Positions 34,096 through 47,395 of a stretch of 64,000 bases of DNA are shown one piece after another. The stretch is from Hofstenia miamia. Lineage: Eukaryota; Xenacoelomorpha; Acoela. The DNA is taken from NCBI GenBank assembly GCA_004352715.1, contig SCFE01000074.1, positions 135,563 to 199,562 on the forward strand, written 5' to 3'. The notes under the pieces are model-generated. The model made no database searches. It was not told the DNA's origin and saw only the letters and a list, made by a program, of their open reading frames with translations. The position numbers and the translations under genes were made by a program. Numbering within the stretch: the stretch's first letter is position 1; the number at the start of each line of letters is the position of its first letter.

Positions 34096-37000
34096 CTTGA
34101 AAGTAGAGGCCATAAACACAATGAGTTAATGCAGAAGTTTATCAATATTCACAACTGATGTTAAAACTCTTCATTAAAGACTTTTATCATTCCACATGTT
34201 TGAAAGTAGTAAATATCTACTCAAAGTTTATGCAGATTAAATATGACAATCACAAAGAGAATGATGAACCTCCAATTTTAAAGATGAGTAATACAAAATA
34301 CTATCAAATCAAATTCCAAAATTCTCTTAAGTTTCAGAAATTTTTTTAAAAGTCTTTTATCTATAGGTCGATACTAGATCATATGAGTAAAAAAACAGAG
34401 GCTTATTTCCGTGCTTAAATTTTAAAGCTAAGTAAATTTTGCTATAAATTATAATATCGCAATTTTTAATCGGCACTAAGAAAACATTTATAGAAATTAA
34501 AATTGAAGAGCACATCAGACCTACCGAATGTGGAATGAATACGTTGATTATTTAGCACCTGATTGCAATTTATATTTTTTCTAGTCAAAATGATAAGCCG
34601 TTTGAAATTTTTTCATAAGTTAATATGGAAAAATTGTATGTGTTTGTATTTTTGTCATGGAATTAATGGATCATGATGGACGTTAATTGTTTATATGCGG
34701 TATGCTACGATAATGTATTGCAAATCTTAAGAAGAAACATAATGTTTTTAACAAATTACTAAGTACATACATGGATGGGACTTGAAGATAAGCGTGATAT
34801 ATTTTCGTATTACTACAACTAAATATGTCAATATATATAGCATTTTTCTGAGAATTTAGGCAATTCTTTTGTTTGAATATTAGATTACACTTTCTTAGCT
34901 TGATATATTTATAAAGAAAGAAAACACTGATAGCATTTCTTTTTCTAAAGGATTAAAGAAAATTAGCGTTGAGGCAAAAGAAAGCAAGTTAATTTAATGT
35001 TTAAATGCCACAATTTTATATAGATGGGCTCCTCTAGAACAAGAAAAATAGAATCCATTATCCTAAATAGGTATAATAACCTTGATAAGAAATATCAAAT
35101 GCCAATTGAACTAAATCATCAATTTCTAATTAGAGATAAATTCTGGTAAAATTTGAAAAAAACAATAAATTGCTCTACAAGTGTGCACTTGTTAAAACCA
35201 TAAAATTTGTGCTGAGTGTCACGTCACTGTATTTCCATTATTGCAATGAAATTTGAATACGACGTTTATAATGCCTAAATTAATAATTGAACAACTCAAA
35301 ATTAAAATCAATGCTTTTATCACGCTGAGTGTTTAGAGGTAGAACTTAATCATTTAATTCCTACACCTGAAATACAAACAAAATAGTTGAATGAAAACTC
35401 AACACTGATTAATCAAAATTATTAAAGGTGATGAACAATAACTATCCTACTTACTTTCAAAACTTTTGAAGGATGACTCATCACTAACATATTCCTGGTG
35501 CTGAAGGAAGCCTAAAAAGTTATTCATAGTTGCTAATAATCAGAAAATATGTTTTTGAATATTTAGGAAAGGAATGACTCTGTCATATACACTGCACAAT
35601 TATTACTGGGTGTTAAATAATTATATTTTCAGGTATATAGTTTTAAGTAGAATTATATATCGGTTGTGATTATGGAAGGGGTGTTATTTGACTAAATTAT
35701 TAAGTTATCAAAAACAAAATTTGCGGTTTATTTTTCCAATGATTTGCCCAGTGCTTAACTATTGCTGGTTAACCAAAGCAAATAGCACTCGAAAAATATA
35801 TTTTATTATTTTATAATATTCTACATCATCGTCACTGCAATACATGTGAACTTTTACATTGCACCTTTCATTAAAAAGTATGCAGCACCTTTTCAAAATT
35901 GCGTGTATATCAGCCTATTCACATCATCATTAATTATTTTTAATTGGGATTGAAATATCAAAATGACCTAATCAATGTTCATAGGATATGAAAAATGCAT
36001 GCAGCTTAATCTATAGCGCTTTTGAAATTTTAATTTACTGAAAACTTCTCAATTCCAATTAGAAAACAAATTACATGAATATTTACCCAGTTTTACATAT
36101 TTCCCAATCAAGTATTAATTTATTATTACTTCAAAATTGAAGGCATAACAAAAAAACTGTTTCTGATAATCCTATTTTAACATGTAGACTTTTAAAAAAA
36201 TGCATAATTGTTATTCTCAAATACGCGGTCGTTGATTTTAAGAAGACCCTTATCATATCCATATAAAAAACAAGTAAGATAGTATATTGTATACATTTGA
36301 TTAATTAAAGATTAACTACTTAACCTATACTTGAAAATTTGTAGCTATCGATGGCTTTCAGTTAACAAAAATTTCTAAAAAAGTTTAAATTTTCTTAAAA
36401 TTTTGTGACTATTGTTGAATACAATTTGTTTAATGAATTGGAAATAAAGTCATGCTCAATCGTAATTGCAACACAATTTGCTGTGATTGAAGATTAAGGG
36501 CTTTTTGCCATGATGCATTTTTTCTTATGAACTTAATCTTCAATGATATATTTTATTGAATAGATCTTATATATTACATGCCTCTGCCCACTAAAATTTT
36601 TCTTCTTTAATATCTATTGAATGCAAAGAAATATCAATAAAAGCGAAAATTTTGAAAACGTTAAGTATTTCTACAGAACTTAGTTTCAATTCAATCAGAC
36701 GTTTTAAGAATTACATTTAGCATGAATCCCATTACATTTATTAAATTTATGAAAAAAGTAATGTCCTTAATGCATAAAAATTCTTAGTAAATTGGAGAAA
36801 AAATTTCAGAAACAAACGTTTTACATCTTACTTAATGTCATTTTTATATTTTGCAGTAAAAAATGTCAAAGGAGAAAAATTATGCCTAAAAAGATCCATG
36901 GATATCAAATCTCTATCCAATTAATAAAATTATTTGAAATTTAAATATATAAGAAAAAATGCATAACTATATTTTGACAATAACAGCCAGGTAAAGGTGT

Positions 37001-38703
37001 AGGGTGAAGTGGCCAAAATGACGGAAAAGGTCTTAGGATATGTTCTATAAAATGCAAAAGGAAATATTACAAAATAAGTAAGTAAAAAAGGAAAGCAAAT
37101 ATGAAGTTTTAAAAATTTCCTTAAATGGTAAAAAGATAAGACATTTATGAAAAAAGTGGGTGGAGGCCTACCCTTCCCTTATCTAGTGGCCATGAATAAT
37201 AGCTCTTAAAATAATACTTGTGGTTATGCATAGTAAGCTACGTGAGAGCTATGTTTAGACGTTTGTTTTCTTTCTTGAATGTTTATTATTTTATTACAAT
37301 AATTCTTCCGCCCAATGACACATAGCCTTCAACATATTCTGAGGGATAATTTGCAACAGTAATTAATTTTGAAAAGATTCATGTATAAAATTTGATAATA
37401 AAACATTCATTGACCCTAGAATGAGATTACTTGTAAATGCTCGCTCTGGCGTATCCGCTTCCGCAAACATTCTATATTTATTGCTTATAAAACATCTGTT
37501 GAAGCAAGGTAGGCGAATACTATGAGTAGCAATTACATAAGCAAATTATATATATTCTTAAATTAAATCTTACATTATTTATCTGCATTTCATTTTCAAA
37601 TCATTTCCTAACTAAAAATGGCACTTCTGTGTTTTACGTGAGGCCTTTGTTCAAATATGCTAGAGTTACATATTTTTATTAATACTATGAGAATAGTATT
37701 TGTGAATCTAACTCGCAAAGTGAAAAAGATTTGACTTACCATAATAGTTCCAGAAGAAATTTTATAGCAGATCATTTCAAAATTCTAAACTATGAGAGTA
37801 CATTGAGTTTATTGTTCAATGCTCTGTAATACTCCAGAGCAATGCACAATTTAGATTGCAGAAAGCTCACAACTGACATAGTTTTGATAATGAGTAATTC
37901 TTTTATTGTACAATGACAGAAGACTTCACCTTGAGTTGCAGAATTACAAAAAATTATTTTAGATTTTGTCTTTCACTAATAAAATATTTTAGTAGCTTGT
38001 GACTTTTTTGAAGATTAAGAGTATATAATATTTAATATAAAAATGATATGGTTACCATTATGATATATATAATTATTGATAGAATTGAATATTTTACACA
38101 TATCCATCCAAATTTCAAACCGTGTTTTCAAATCCAGATCATTTGCAAATGCATAGAAACCTGAAATTTCTTATTGTAATTCTGGTAATGAAAGATGCAA
38201 CGTTTAGTAAATTTATTTTTCAGAGTGACATTTAAAGGGATAAACTTTGGTATATTATCATTTGATAATTAGGATTGTGACATTTAGCCTAAAGCAAATC
38301 TAAGCAAGCCACGATTTAATTAAATAATAATTTAAAATGAAAGGCTTAGAATCCAAAGCATTAGGAAATTCATCAAAGAGCAGGATAAATAAATAATTCC
38401 TTTAACACTGAAAACTATGTCATTTCAGGATACAACTTTAAAAAATTTCTAGATATTTTTTGTACTATTTGCAAAATGTTATTACAAGTTTGAATAATTT
38501 TTAACAGCATGTAATCTGGGAACGCAGAATTTGGCTTAGCTCCAATGAATGGATATTGCACTATTGCAAAGGTAACATTAATTGGAAATGCATATTGGTC
38601 AAAAACATGCAGTTCCTAAGTTTTAATTGTGCATTTTCTAAAGTAGCCACTTTCCAAGTAGTTGATTTTTTACATGACAAGAGTGGGTTGATCTGACCCA
38701 CTA
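34096..38703. other. Long A+T-rich stretch with no supported gene
   Basis: A possible short terminal segment at 36858-36925 after TATTTTGCAG reads KNVKGEKLCLKRSMDIKSLS then Asn and a stop, but nothing supports it further. No repeat family was recognised. Confidence 0.35.
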
Positions 38704-38717
38704 TGACCTATAGGTCA
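38704..38717. promoter_or_regulatory. Palindromic TGACCT-AT-AGGTCA site
   Basis: TGACCTATAGGTCA is a perfect 14-bp palindrome made of two everted nuclear-receptor half-sites, with another AGGTC-like half-site right after it. The sequence match is clear; any receptor binding is inference. Confidence 0.35.
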
Positions 38718-38809
38718 GGTCGTTTATTTACAATATTATCAAGGTTAGGAAATGGGTTAAAAAGAAGTGGGTTTGATGAATTCAACGTTGTATGAATTGT
38801 TGTACTTAC

Positions 38810-38924
38810 ACTGGAGTAGGATTGTATGCAGAACAGTATTGGTACATAAATACGAAACGTTGCAGCAGCTGCATTGGGTGGATTCTTCAAAATTATATGG
38901 TGGATTAACTCTTTCTCATTCAAG
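38810..38924 (-). CDS. Candidate internal exon with consensus donor, minus strand
   Basis: On the minus strand AATCATCCACTGAG precedes, and a perfect GTAAGT donor follows, one base plus 38 codons. They read LNEKELIHHIILKNPPNAAA then ATFRIYVPILFCIQSYSS. The second half has clearly higher G+C and a hydrophobic IYVPILFCI stretch. The exon ends in phase 0, compatible with the next minus-strand candidate at 34095. A shorter version could begin after TTTTGAAG at the NPPNAAAA part. Not recognised by family. Confidence 0.45.
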
Positions 38925-41440
38925 CTCAGTGGATGATTAAAAATTCAAAATTTAGCTTTGTGATTATATAGTTCACATTGCATATTTTCTAGTAATGGAT
39001 AATTAAAATCTGAATTCATTTGGAAATGAAATATTAAATATCAGGTATTTAAGTCATTTTCAAGTACATTTATTCTTGTTTTAAAGTATCCTTCGAGCAA
39101 TTTTTTTACAAAAAGACATCAATTAACACGAAAACATATTCATGAGACTTCTTAAATTTTTAACTAATTGATGTATTTTAAACAGATGTGTAGGAATTTT
39201 CTCCATTAGATTGATTACAGACTTCTAATTCAAAAATGGATCAAAATATAAATGCTAATTAGTGGCATCCACAAATTACTCACTAAATTGCCAATTCAAT
39301 TGAGTGCGAGGTTAAACTTTATGAAAACACAAATATCTAAAATATTCTTTAACTTAATACTCAAAATTTCAACTAGTTCTACTTGCTTAAAGCTACTGTT
39401 AATTGAAAATTGGAGTACAGAAATTAATTACAAGAAAACGCGTTGGGATTCAAGAGCAAGCTCAGGTTGAGCCAAAAAGTAACAAAGTCAACCGACTAAA
39501 CCCATATTTTTATCATAAAAAATATGTCATCCATCGTATTGTACCCTTAAAATTCTAAAATTCATTTCTTTATTTTCTGCACATATTTTAGTGTTCAACC
39601 ATAAAATAGTAATTGCATTATTATATTAATAAATATTATGTTCAGCATGCACGATACAAGCACATGATTAATGTTGCGTAGATTAAAGATAAATCCAAAA
39701 ATTAAGATGAAAAACGTGATCATATTTTCATGTGGGGCAAGTAATAATTAAAAAGTCTTTATTGATTGCTGTCAATTATTAGTGTCTTTAAACCGAATTT
39801 AACAATATAGTGTTCCAACATAAGGTGTAGTTCATTAGAAATAGATAGAGTAGCTACCCCTGCTAATTAATGTCACCCACTTTTTAATCAGATGATGTGG
39901 TGATTTCATTTCTGTCAAGACTTTGTCGTTTGTCAGTATCAGGTTAAATCAAGTAGTTGCAGACAAAACGAAATCTGAGATCTAGACTAAACTCGCTTGA
40001 CAGCACATCATTTATTATTTTATTAAACAATTTAAAGAAGTTTTATTGTAGAGAAACTCTTTTCAAATGTCTACTGATGTTTATTGAGAGTGATGAAAGG
40101 AGATCCTTCCAATAAATTAGATTATGTAAATAATCTAAGTACATCATTGGCGGTTTTATTATTTTTATAGGCTTGTAGCAACACTAAACAACAAAGCAAG
40201 TAAATAAATTTTAATAACTGTTGACCTGGATTCAATATGTGTAATAAATCCCAAAAGAAACTATTTATTTTTCATATTGTAACAATGGATATAAAGGTGA
40301 TAAGGAAAACAATTGAATTGTTCGTAATCAATATTTTAAATGCTTAACTAATTCGTAATATCCATTGTTTAGTTAACATAATGATTTATTGTCCTAAATC
40401 TAATTTGTTTACAAAAAAATATTTTCTCAAAAATGGCAAGAAATTTATAGTCAATATAGCACATAAAAAAAATTAATTAAAAGGATTGAGCAAGATAAAG
40501 ACATAGTGCATGGTTAATTTAAAAATTCAAACGTAGACTTTCTGTCGTCAGTTTCAAGATTTGTTCCATACAGAGAGTCATAGAGTACTTTGTAATGAAT
40601 TTATAACTAGATAACCCTGATTAAAATAGAATTTATTACTTAACATAGTTTAAGCCCCAATTGACAATTGGCGCTTTTAGAATACCTTTGCTTTTTGTCG
40701 GAACATCAAAATCTAAGAATGAATACTATTTACATAAAATTTTGTCACATTTTAAGGCTATTAGACTTTCGGAAAATTATTGAAATAAATTATGTAAATT
40801 TTTCCGCAATGGTATGGTAACTACGATTATCAATTGATATATTTAATAGCAAATGCAAAACGTCATGTGAAAATTACATTAAAAATTCATGTCAAATCTT
40901 CCAACTGTCCTAAATAAAATTCCTTACAGTGACTTCTGCTTGCAATTACAGACAAAATTGAGTTATACATGCATTATACATATTAATAAGAAAATTATAA
41001 ATGAAATTACCTTTAAATTGCTTAAGAATGACATTGTAAATTTTAATTTATAAATACCATTAATCATGTGAATATTGCAAAATCGCAAGTGTTTAATACT
41101 TGGAAGTTTAATAGTTTAGTGTGGAAACGATTTTTCTAAATCAATATAATGAATTGGGTGTACAAATAGAATAAATAATAATTCAATCAAATTTGTGACT
41201 CTTTAGTGTTTTACAAATTCTTCAATCAATGCAGTGCAAATAAGAACCGTTCTCACTCTGTATATATTGATTTTTCAATTTTGTAGGTCATTCAGTAGTT
41301 TTTTTGAAAATATACTTAGTAACGAATAAATTTACACTATATTTAATCAAACCAATGTGCCTATATCAAAACTTCCAATAAAACTGTGCTGAAATATTTT
41401 AAATTATCTTGGATAATAATGGGGAATGACAGCCTTAGTG
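38925..41440. other. A+T-rich stretch with no supported gene
   Basis: Nothing recognised. A 72-codon frame at 39252-39470 lacks support. Confidence 0.4.
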
Positions 41441-41444
41441 AAAG

Positions 41445-41450
41445 CATATA

Positions 41451-41501
<51 letters not shown>
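41445..41501. repeat. (TA)n microsatellite
   Basis: TA run with one TG interruption near its left end. Confidence 0.9.
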
Positions 41502-41502
<1 letters not shown>

Positions 41503-43190
41503 CTGACAAATTTATAATATCAACCATGTATTTATGGGGTTTATACATTGAATAGCACAGTTTCATTGAATGTTGAAAGACTTAACAAACATTGAAGACT
41601 TTCCTTTCGAATTTATTGCCTAAATCGTATCAATTTTATACTCTTTAAGCTTATGTTCCCCCTAATTCTTGCGCTTAAATTCAAAAGTTTATAAAAATTC
41701 CGGAGCTTAAAATGATCAATTTACAAAGTTTTTTAAATGGAAATTTCCGGTTCATTTAATAATTTCATCCCAAAATATAAATACAAGTCGAGTTATCCAT
41801 TAAAGGCTTAGTCACATACTGTTATGCTAAGAATGTTTTTTATAATTGACACATTGTCAGACAGATAAGGACTTTAAATATTTCTAAAAATATCATTGGT
41901 AAAACTAAAATAACAATTCTTGATAATATACAACAAGCCTCCTAGCATTTTTTGATACATAAATATAGCAATGGATTATTACGTTTCAGTTTCAAACCTA
42001 CCTCTACCTAGGCATTTTTACACGTTTGACAGAGGCAAGGAATTGTACGCAAAAAAGTTTTTTTAAAACTCACAAAAGTTTTCTGAGGCTTTTATGAAGT
42101 TCTTCGCATGGTGGAAAGTCCCCACCCCGTAAGGTTTTCAAAATTGATTTTGATTGGTGTAATCAAAAACAGTCTTGGCAAAATATTAAAAAAGTGACTC
42201 ATTTATGACTGAGATGTACCCCGTCAGAAAATCCTGTGTACTACCCTGTTCGTCAACCCTGAGAATCACACAGAGTGACTGGAGACTTCACAATCAATCT
42301 GAACTAAAATTCATTTAACAAAATAGTTTTTTTTTTTTACTCTAATTGAATTTTTTGTCATTCATTAGAAAAATATTATCTTGAACTTCCTGTTCAGTTA
42401 TCTTAGACTATGAATTTCCACCACATTTCTCAAAATTACAATGTGAATTAGAATATAGTTCAAATTTGCAGTATATTTGTAAAACTCATAAATTTAATAA
42501 TACTAATCACTCAATACTGTTTCTTCAATATTGTCTGCAAAATTCGCAAAAAGTATTTAAAGTCAATTAAATTGTCAAAATTTGATTTATGGCTACTTTA
42601 TCTAAATTAGGACAGAAAATTTTTAAATTGAATAAAAGCGTACAAAGAAATAAGTTTAGAAAAGTGCATGATTAAAATAACTGAAATTTAAGTAGATTGA
42701 AATAAGCTCAATCCATACCAGATCAACCTCAACTTTAATTGCTGAAGTTTCATTTTTCTTCTCATTTACAAATAGTAGATTTATTATTGGGGGCAAATAT
42801 TATGGAATCTTTCGTTGATCGTTTTTTCAGTAAATGACGAAAATAATTTCTTTTTTGCGCTCTATTGAAAGAGGTTGATTAATCGAACTTTACCTCATTA
42901 ATAAACCAATCTATATAATTAAGAGTCCAATGAAAACTACCCAAGTGAATCCATCGGAGTAACATTAAGTCATCTGACTCTATAAATAATGAATAAATTA
43001 AGTTAGAAATTTTTCTAAATTTCTTCTGAAGTCTTTGAAATTTCTACTAAGTGGAATTGCTTGTAATGTTTACAAAAATGGTTAAACCTGTACTGCACTT
43101 TCTTAAAAAATTGAAAATATTCCTAAGATATATAAGATTGTATTATGAATTATATTTTACTTTCACGCTAGATAACTAATCATTTGCTAA
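41502..43190. other. A+T-rich stretch with no supported gene
   Basis: A G+C-richer patch at about 42000-42290 looks like an old repeat fragment, but I could not match it to a family. Confidence 0.35.
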
Positions 43191-43299
43191 GCAGTTTAGG
43201 AGTATTTCTCTGGTCCCAAGTTGTGCGAAGATATAGGCATGTGATGGCCGCGTCAACAAGGTCAATACTTTAGAAGATACTATTCAGATCCATTCCTTG

Positions 43300-43880
43300 C
43301 ACAAAATGCCTTCTAAAGCAGTTAATTACGCGCTTTACTATTATTAATGCGAAGAGCTTAGGCGCTTTTCCGCAAATCGAATTTCTATTTATGTTTCTAT
43401 TGTCTACTTAGTTCTACTGAATTTATTCTTATTATGTTCATCTTTAAGTCATTATTCAATTTCCAATATCCACTGTATGTCTAATAATGCTTGCCAAAGT
43501 TCCCAATATTCAGGATTCTACTTGTCATGTGAAGACCTGTACTAATTATATGTTTATTTTTCAAATTCAACTATGAGTTGGTCAATTGTTTCACCTTCTG
43601 AGTTTTGGTTCAGCTCTACTCATTTGAGCATGTACTTCCTCACCGAACTTCTTCAGTTGACATCTTTTGTTATCACTAATATCTCAACTTATCAGCAGAA
43701 TACTCTCCTTTCAAGTATTTTTCTACATAAGTACTCAATTCATTATAAATTGGTTAGAATGTCTCATTAAGCATCTTTTAAAGCTTATTTTCTATTGGCT
43801 AAGTGACGTAGAAAAGCATGTTCAGCTGCACAGAATATCATTTACAATTACGAATTTCAAGAATGTTTCCTAGGTATCTC
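43300..43880 (-). pseudogene. Possible decayed Ty3/gypsy-type gag remnant
   Basis: Read on the minus strand with frameshifts, 43690-43560 gives LKKFGEEVHAQMSRAEPK and then NQNSEGETIDQLIVEFE. This resembles the gag pattern (K-F-E...E-R...R-Q-x-GE-x-I-D-Q-F-V) of Ty3/gypsy LTR retrotransposons. Further down, CGKAPKL and NCFRRHFVQGMD are reminiscent of the CCHC zinc-knuckle region. Many stops and shifts interrupt it, and no LTR was found. The identification rests on a weak pattern match. Confidence 0.3.
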
Positions 43881-45895
43881 CTCCTCGGCATTTATTTGTG
43901 CTTCACAAAATATGCCAATACGCTGTGCATTTATCTCGTCAATGACAAATGATATATCTATATAAAACTAATTGCTCATTGAATGCTAGTTTTGATTTAG
44001 AGAACATCTCATTTATTGTCAGTCATTGCCTACATATATACGTTTCTTTGTCAAGGAACTTCTTAATTGATTTATTCTTGTTTGTACTGGTAATCAACTT
44101 GGATATTAGGTTATTGTAAAACCTTTTCAGCACTAAATACTTTTCGCATTCCGCTATGATCTGATTTCCTACAAAATTATTCAATTGTTATCAAAAGAGT
44201 TTATTGCTTTGTAGATATTTCATCAAAATATTTAAATTGATTTTTCGTTACATACTTGTTTCATGAGAAACTGCAGAAGTAAATTAATTATTGTGGGAAA
44301 CTCGTAATGCTTTGAAGACATTTTAATAAAAGATTGTTTCTATAAAAATTATCGTTTGAAAGTGACACGGAAATACTAATTTTTAATGTCATAAATGTTA
44401 TTGCTTAAACAAAGATTTCTAGAGCAAAGTGCAGTAGTTCTTGAAATACAATAGTATCTCATATAAAAATTTCTAAAAATGAAAAAACTAGACTAATAAG
44501 TGCTACCCATCAATCATGTTGAAACGACCTTGCGACCTGAATCGATCGTTCTTTTATAATTTTTTCGTATCAATTAATAATAACGATTTTGTAGTTTCGA
44601 AAAATTTATGTTTCCATAGTCAGACATAATTTATCTATAGTGCAGAACAATATCATGTTAATCCTTGTGAGTGTCCAAAGGTACTAGACAACCTCGGATT
44701 TAAAATAGGAGCTGTTGAATTGAGACTCAACTCACAATGGAATTCTGTAACAGTAGAGAAAACCAATGTTAAAAAATACAATTACGCTCATTGACTTTTA
44801 AATAGTTTTACTCAATAAAATTGTGTCAAAAATCCTTGCTTTAAATTGAAATGTGTTCGTAGTTGCATTCATTTTTTTATGATTGCTGTATATTTTTCTA
44901 AATTGTAAATAGACAGCCTACAAGGACCTATATGTACCTATTTGCAAAATTTTGCCTTCTTAGGAAGAGATTTGTCACAAAAAACACACATACGCAAACC
45001 TACTCAAACACAGAAGACAACTATATTATATGTACAGATGTTCATAGCAATTTTCTAAATTTTTATCATAATAAATTCAATAAAATTTGAAAGTTGGATT
45101 TTATTCGATAACGGTTTTGTAGAAATGTTCTAGAAGGAAAGAATGAATTAAAGCATAAAATATTTATAACGATTACTGAAAAATTTCAGTATAAAATGCA
45201 GCGGAAATAAATATAGCAAATGAGACATAATAATCACATAAAAGTCCATTGTAAGTGCATTAAATTAGTGCTAAATTTAAGTAGAATTAACAAAAAAACA
45301 TTTGTTCCTTAAGTTTTAATGAGGAAACGATAAAAATAAAATCGAAGTTAATTAAAATGTTAGCTTAAGCAGGAAACTATGGAAATATATTTTGAGCAAC
45401 CTAACTTGTTGAGTGAACAAGATCGGAGCAAAGGAATATCTTTAAATTTGTCAACATAACTAGAAAATCCCCCAGGGATATTTCTCAAATTCTACAGTAA
45501 TTCTTGATGAAATTGAACACGAAATTGACCTAGTTTTAAAAATACTTAGTAATAATATTGTTTTAATAACAGTTAACCAATTAGTCATTATGAAATGTCA
45601 TTATGTGTTTTAAATATTTAATGTGACACCGTGAAACTTCCCACCAGTATCTTTGTTGGTATACAACGTGGAAGAAGTGTTCTTCAATTTCAATATTCTA
45701 TTAATTAACTGTATTAAAATTGAAATAGAATATATTATGGTGTACATAATTAATGATACAAATTTAAAGAGTATATTACTAGTAATTTTATTTAAAAAAT
45801 CTAATACTGCTTCTAATCTTTATTTTTTGGCATTCTTTGATATTTTTAAATCGAAACTCCCTAACAATACAGTTACTCTATTGTTTTGAACTGTC
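43881..45895. other. A+T-rich stretch with no supported gene
   Basis: Nothing recognised beyond chance frames. Confidence 0.45.
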
Positions 45896-45901
45896 AGTCT
45901 G

Positions 45902-45919
45902 ACCGGTGCCAACACCGGT
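45902..45919. repeat. G+C-rich hairpin
   Basis: ACCGGTG-CCAA-CACCGGT forms a perfect 7-bp stem with a 4-nt loop, set in A+T-rich DNA. Possibly the centre of an old repeat. Confidence 0.5.
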
Positions 45920-46831
45920 AGTCTAGATGAATTCTATCAATAAAAACAAGTACGAAATTGTTTTCAAATGAGCTGCAATTTAAATCACATGAAGGAGTTA
46001 ATTTGAAAAAAATATTAATAAAAAACTTTATATTATATGAACTTTTTATAAATATAAGGCATTTTTCGATAGATGATTTAAATGCCCACTTTTAGAAACT
46101 TTTTAAATATACCCAATTACTACATGACATAATTCCTCATCAAAATAAACTTTTTTTACTTTCATGGCATTATATGTATATGTACTACCAAAATTTGCAA
46201 TTGCTTGCAACGTAACCTATGCAGTAAAATAACACTCGCATTTTTGTTTAAAGTAATATAATATTGAGCTTGTCGCATTGTATTTATAATTCAGTTGTTA
46301 CTATTTTAAGTGAATTCTTTTATTCAATGCATTACAAATGTACGTAATTTCTTTTGAGAAGGAACATCACAAAAAGTTCGACTTTCAATTGGATGGTTTT
46401 TAATTGCATGCGAAGATAATTTGTTTTATTAATGAATTTTCTTACGTTGAATAAAATTGTAATATTCATTATATAATATACTAATAACTTTGAAATGTAT
46501 TTGTTCTTGTTAAGTGAACATGACCCGCTCTTCCTTTAATCATGAATCCAATTGATATTTTTATATCTTCCGTGTTGTGATTTCTCAAAGATCTTCAATT
46601 ATTGCTTCCGATAAAACTGGACGACATTGACAAATTTATTGGTTGTTAGGAAATTTATGACAAACTACATTGAACAACTGCTTTCTAATCCAACTGACAG
46701 GTTGTCTATAACATAATTCGAATCGCATCGGAACCAAATCGAATCGGATTGGATACAGGGTGGTTCATAGGTCACAACGACATACAATTACACAGTGTGG
46801 CAAAGTTTCAGTTTTTTCGTGGTTATATATA

Positions 46832-47183
46832 TTTTTCAATGCTTCTAGTCTAAATCGATGTTAATTATTTAATCATTTCATAGCCTGAAAAAAGTTATGA
46901 GTGATTCTTCAAAAAGAATCACTGGAAAACACCATTTTTTCCTAATAAAACAACATATTATACTACCTTGAAATAACTTTTCTACGTGTATTTTTTAATT
47001 TTCAATTTAATAAACCTAAGTGGAAATTGACTAAACAAATATTGAATTTTCAAACCAACAATAATTTAATTCACTCATCAAAAGTAAGAAAATCACGTAT
47101 AACTTTTTTCTAACAGTGACGTAATCAAGTAATTTATATTTTTGGAATCAGCAGCATCGATTTAGCCTAGAAGCATTGAAAAA
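46832..47183. repeat. Long inverted repeat (foldback/MITE-like)
   Basis: The left arm TTTTTCAATGCTTCTAG... (46832-46860) and the right arm (47155-47183) match inverted over 29 bp with one mismatch. They enclose about 290 bp. Inside, AAAAAAGTTAT and ATAACTTTTTT are also inverted, and a perfect 10-bp hairpin AGTGATTCTT-CAAA-AAGAATCACT lies at 46900-46923. This fits a non-autonomous foldback-type or MITE element. A mariner-like TACAGGGTGGTTCATAGGTC lies at about 46755, about 75 bp to the left. Confidence 0.65.
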
Positions 47184-47395
47184 TGAAGTTAACCTATTTT
47201 TTATTATTGTGTTTATTACTAACATTTTCAGAAATAAAACAAGAGTTCTACTGCGCTAAATTAATAGGGATTAGATGTCAACGGCATCTATTTGTAGTCC
47301 AATTTTCTCAATACATAAATGCATTCTTCGAAATGTGCGATCAAATATTTTCTGTAAAAGATACTTTGCAAATTGTAAAAACTCTTGTCGAATGA
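47183..47395 (+). CDS. Candidate small secreted protein ORF (70 residues)
   Basis: A true ATG at 47183 opens MKLTYFLLLCLLLTFSEIKQ, a convincing signal peptide (Lys, then a 12-residue Leu/Phe/Cys core). The mature part contains YCAKLIGIRCQRHL and FEMCDQIF before TGA, giving three cysteines. The start lies exactly at the outer edge of the inverted repeat's right arm. A Leu-rich start arises easily from A+T-rich DNA, and the opposite strand carries a LINE-like frame over the same bases, so this may be fortuitous. Confidence 0.3.
   Translation: MKLTYFLLLCLLLTFSEIKQEFYCAKLIGIRCQRHLFVVQFSQYINAFFEMCDQIFSVKDTLQIVKTLVE

Noticed and set aside
43200-43260. Exon-like VFLWSQVVRRYRHVMAASTR on the + strand
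   Set aside because: Weak donor (GTCAAT), and it borders the possible gag remnant on the other strand, so coding on + is not convincing.
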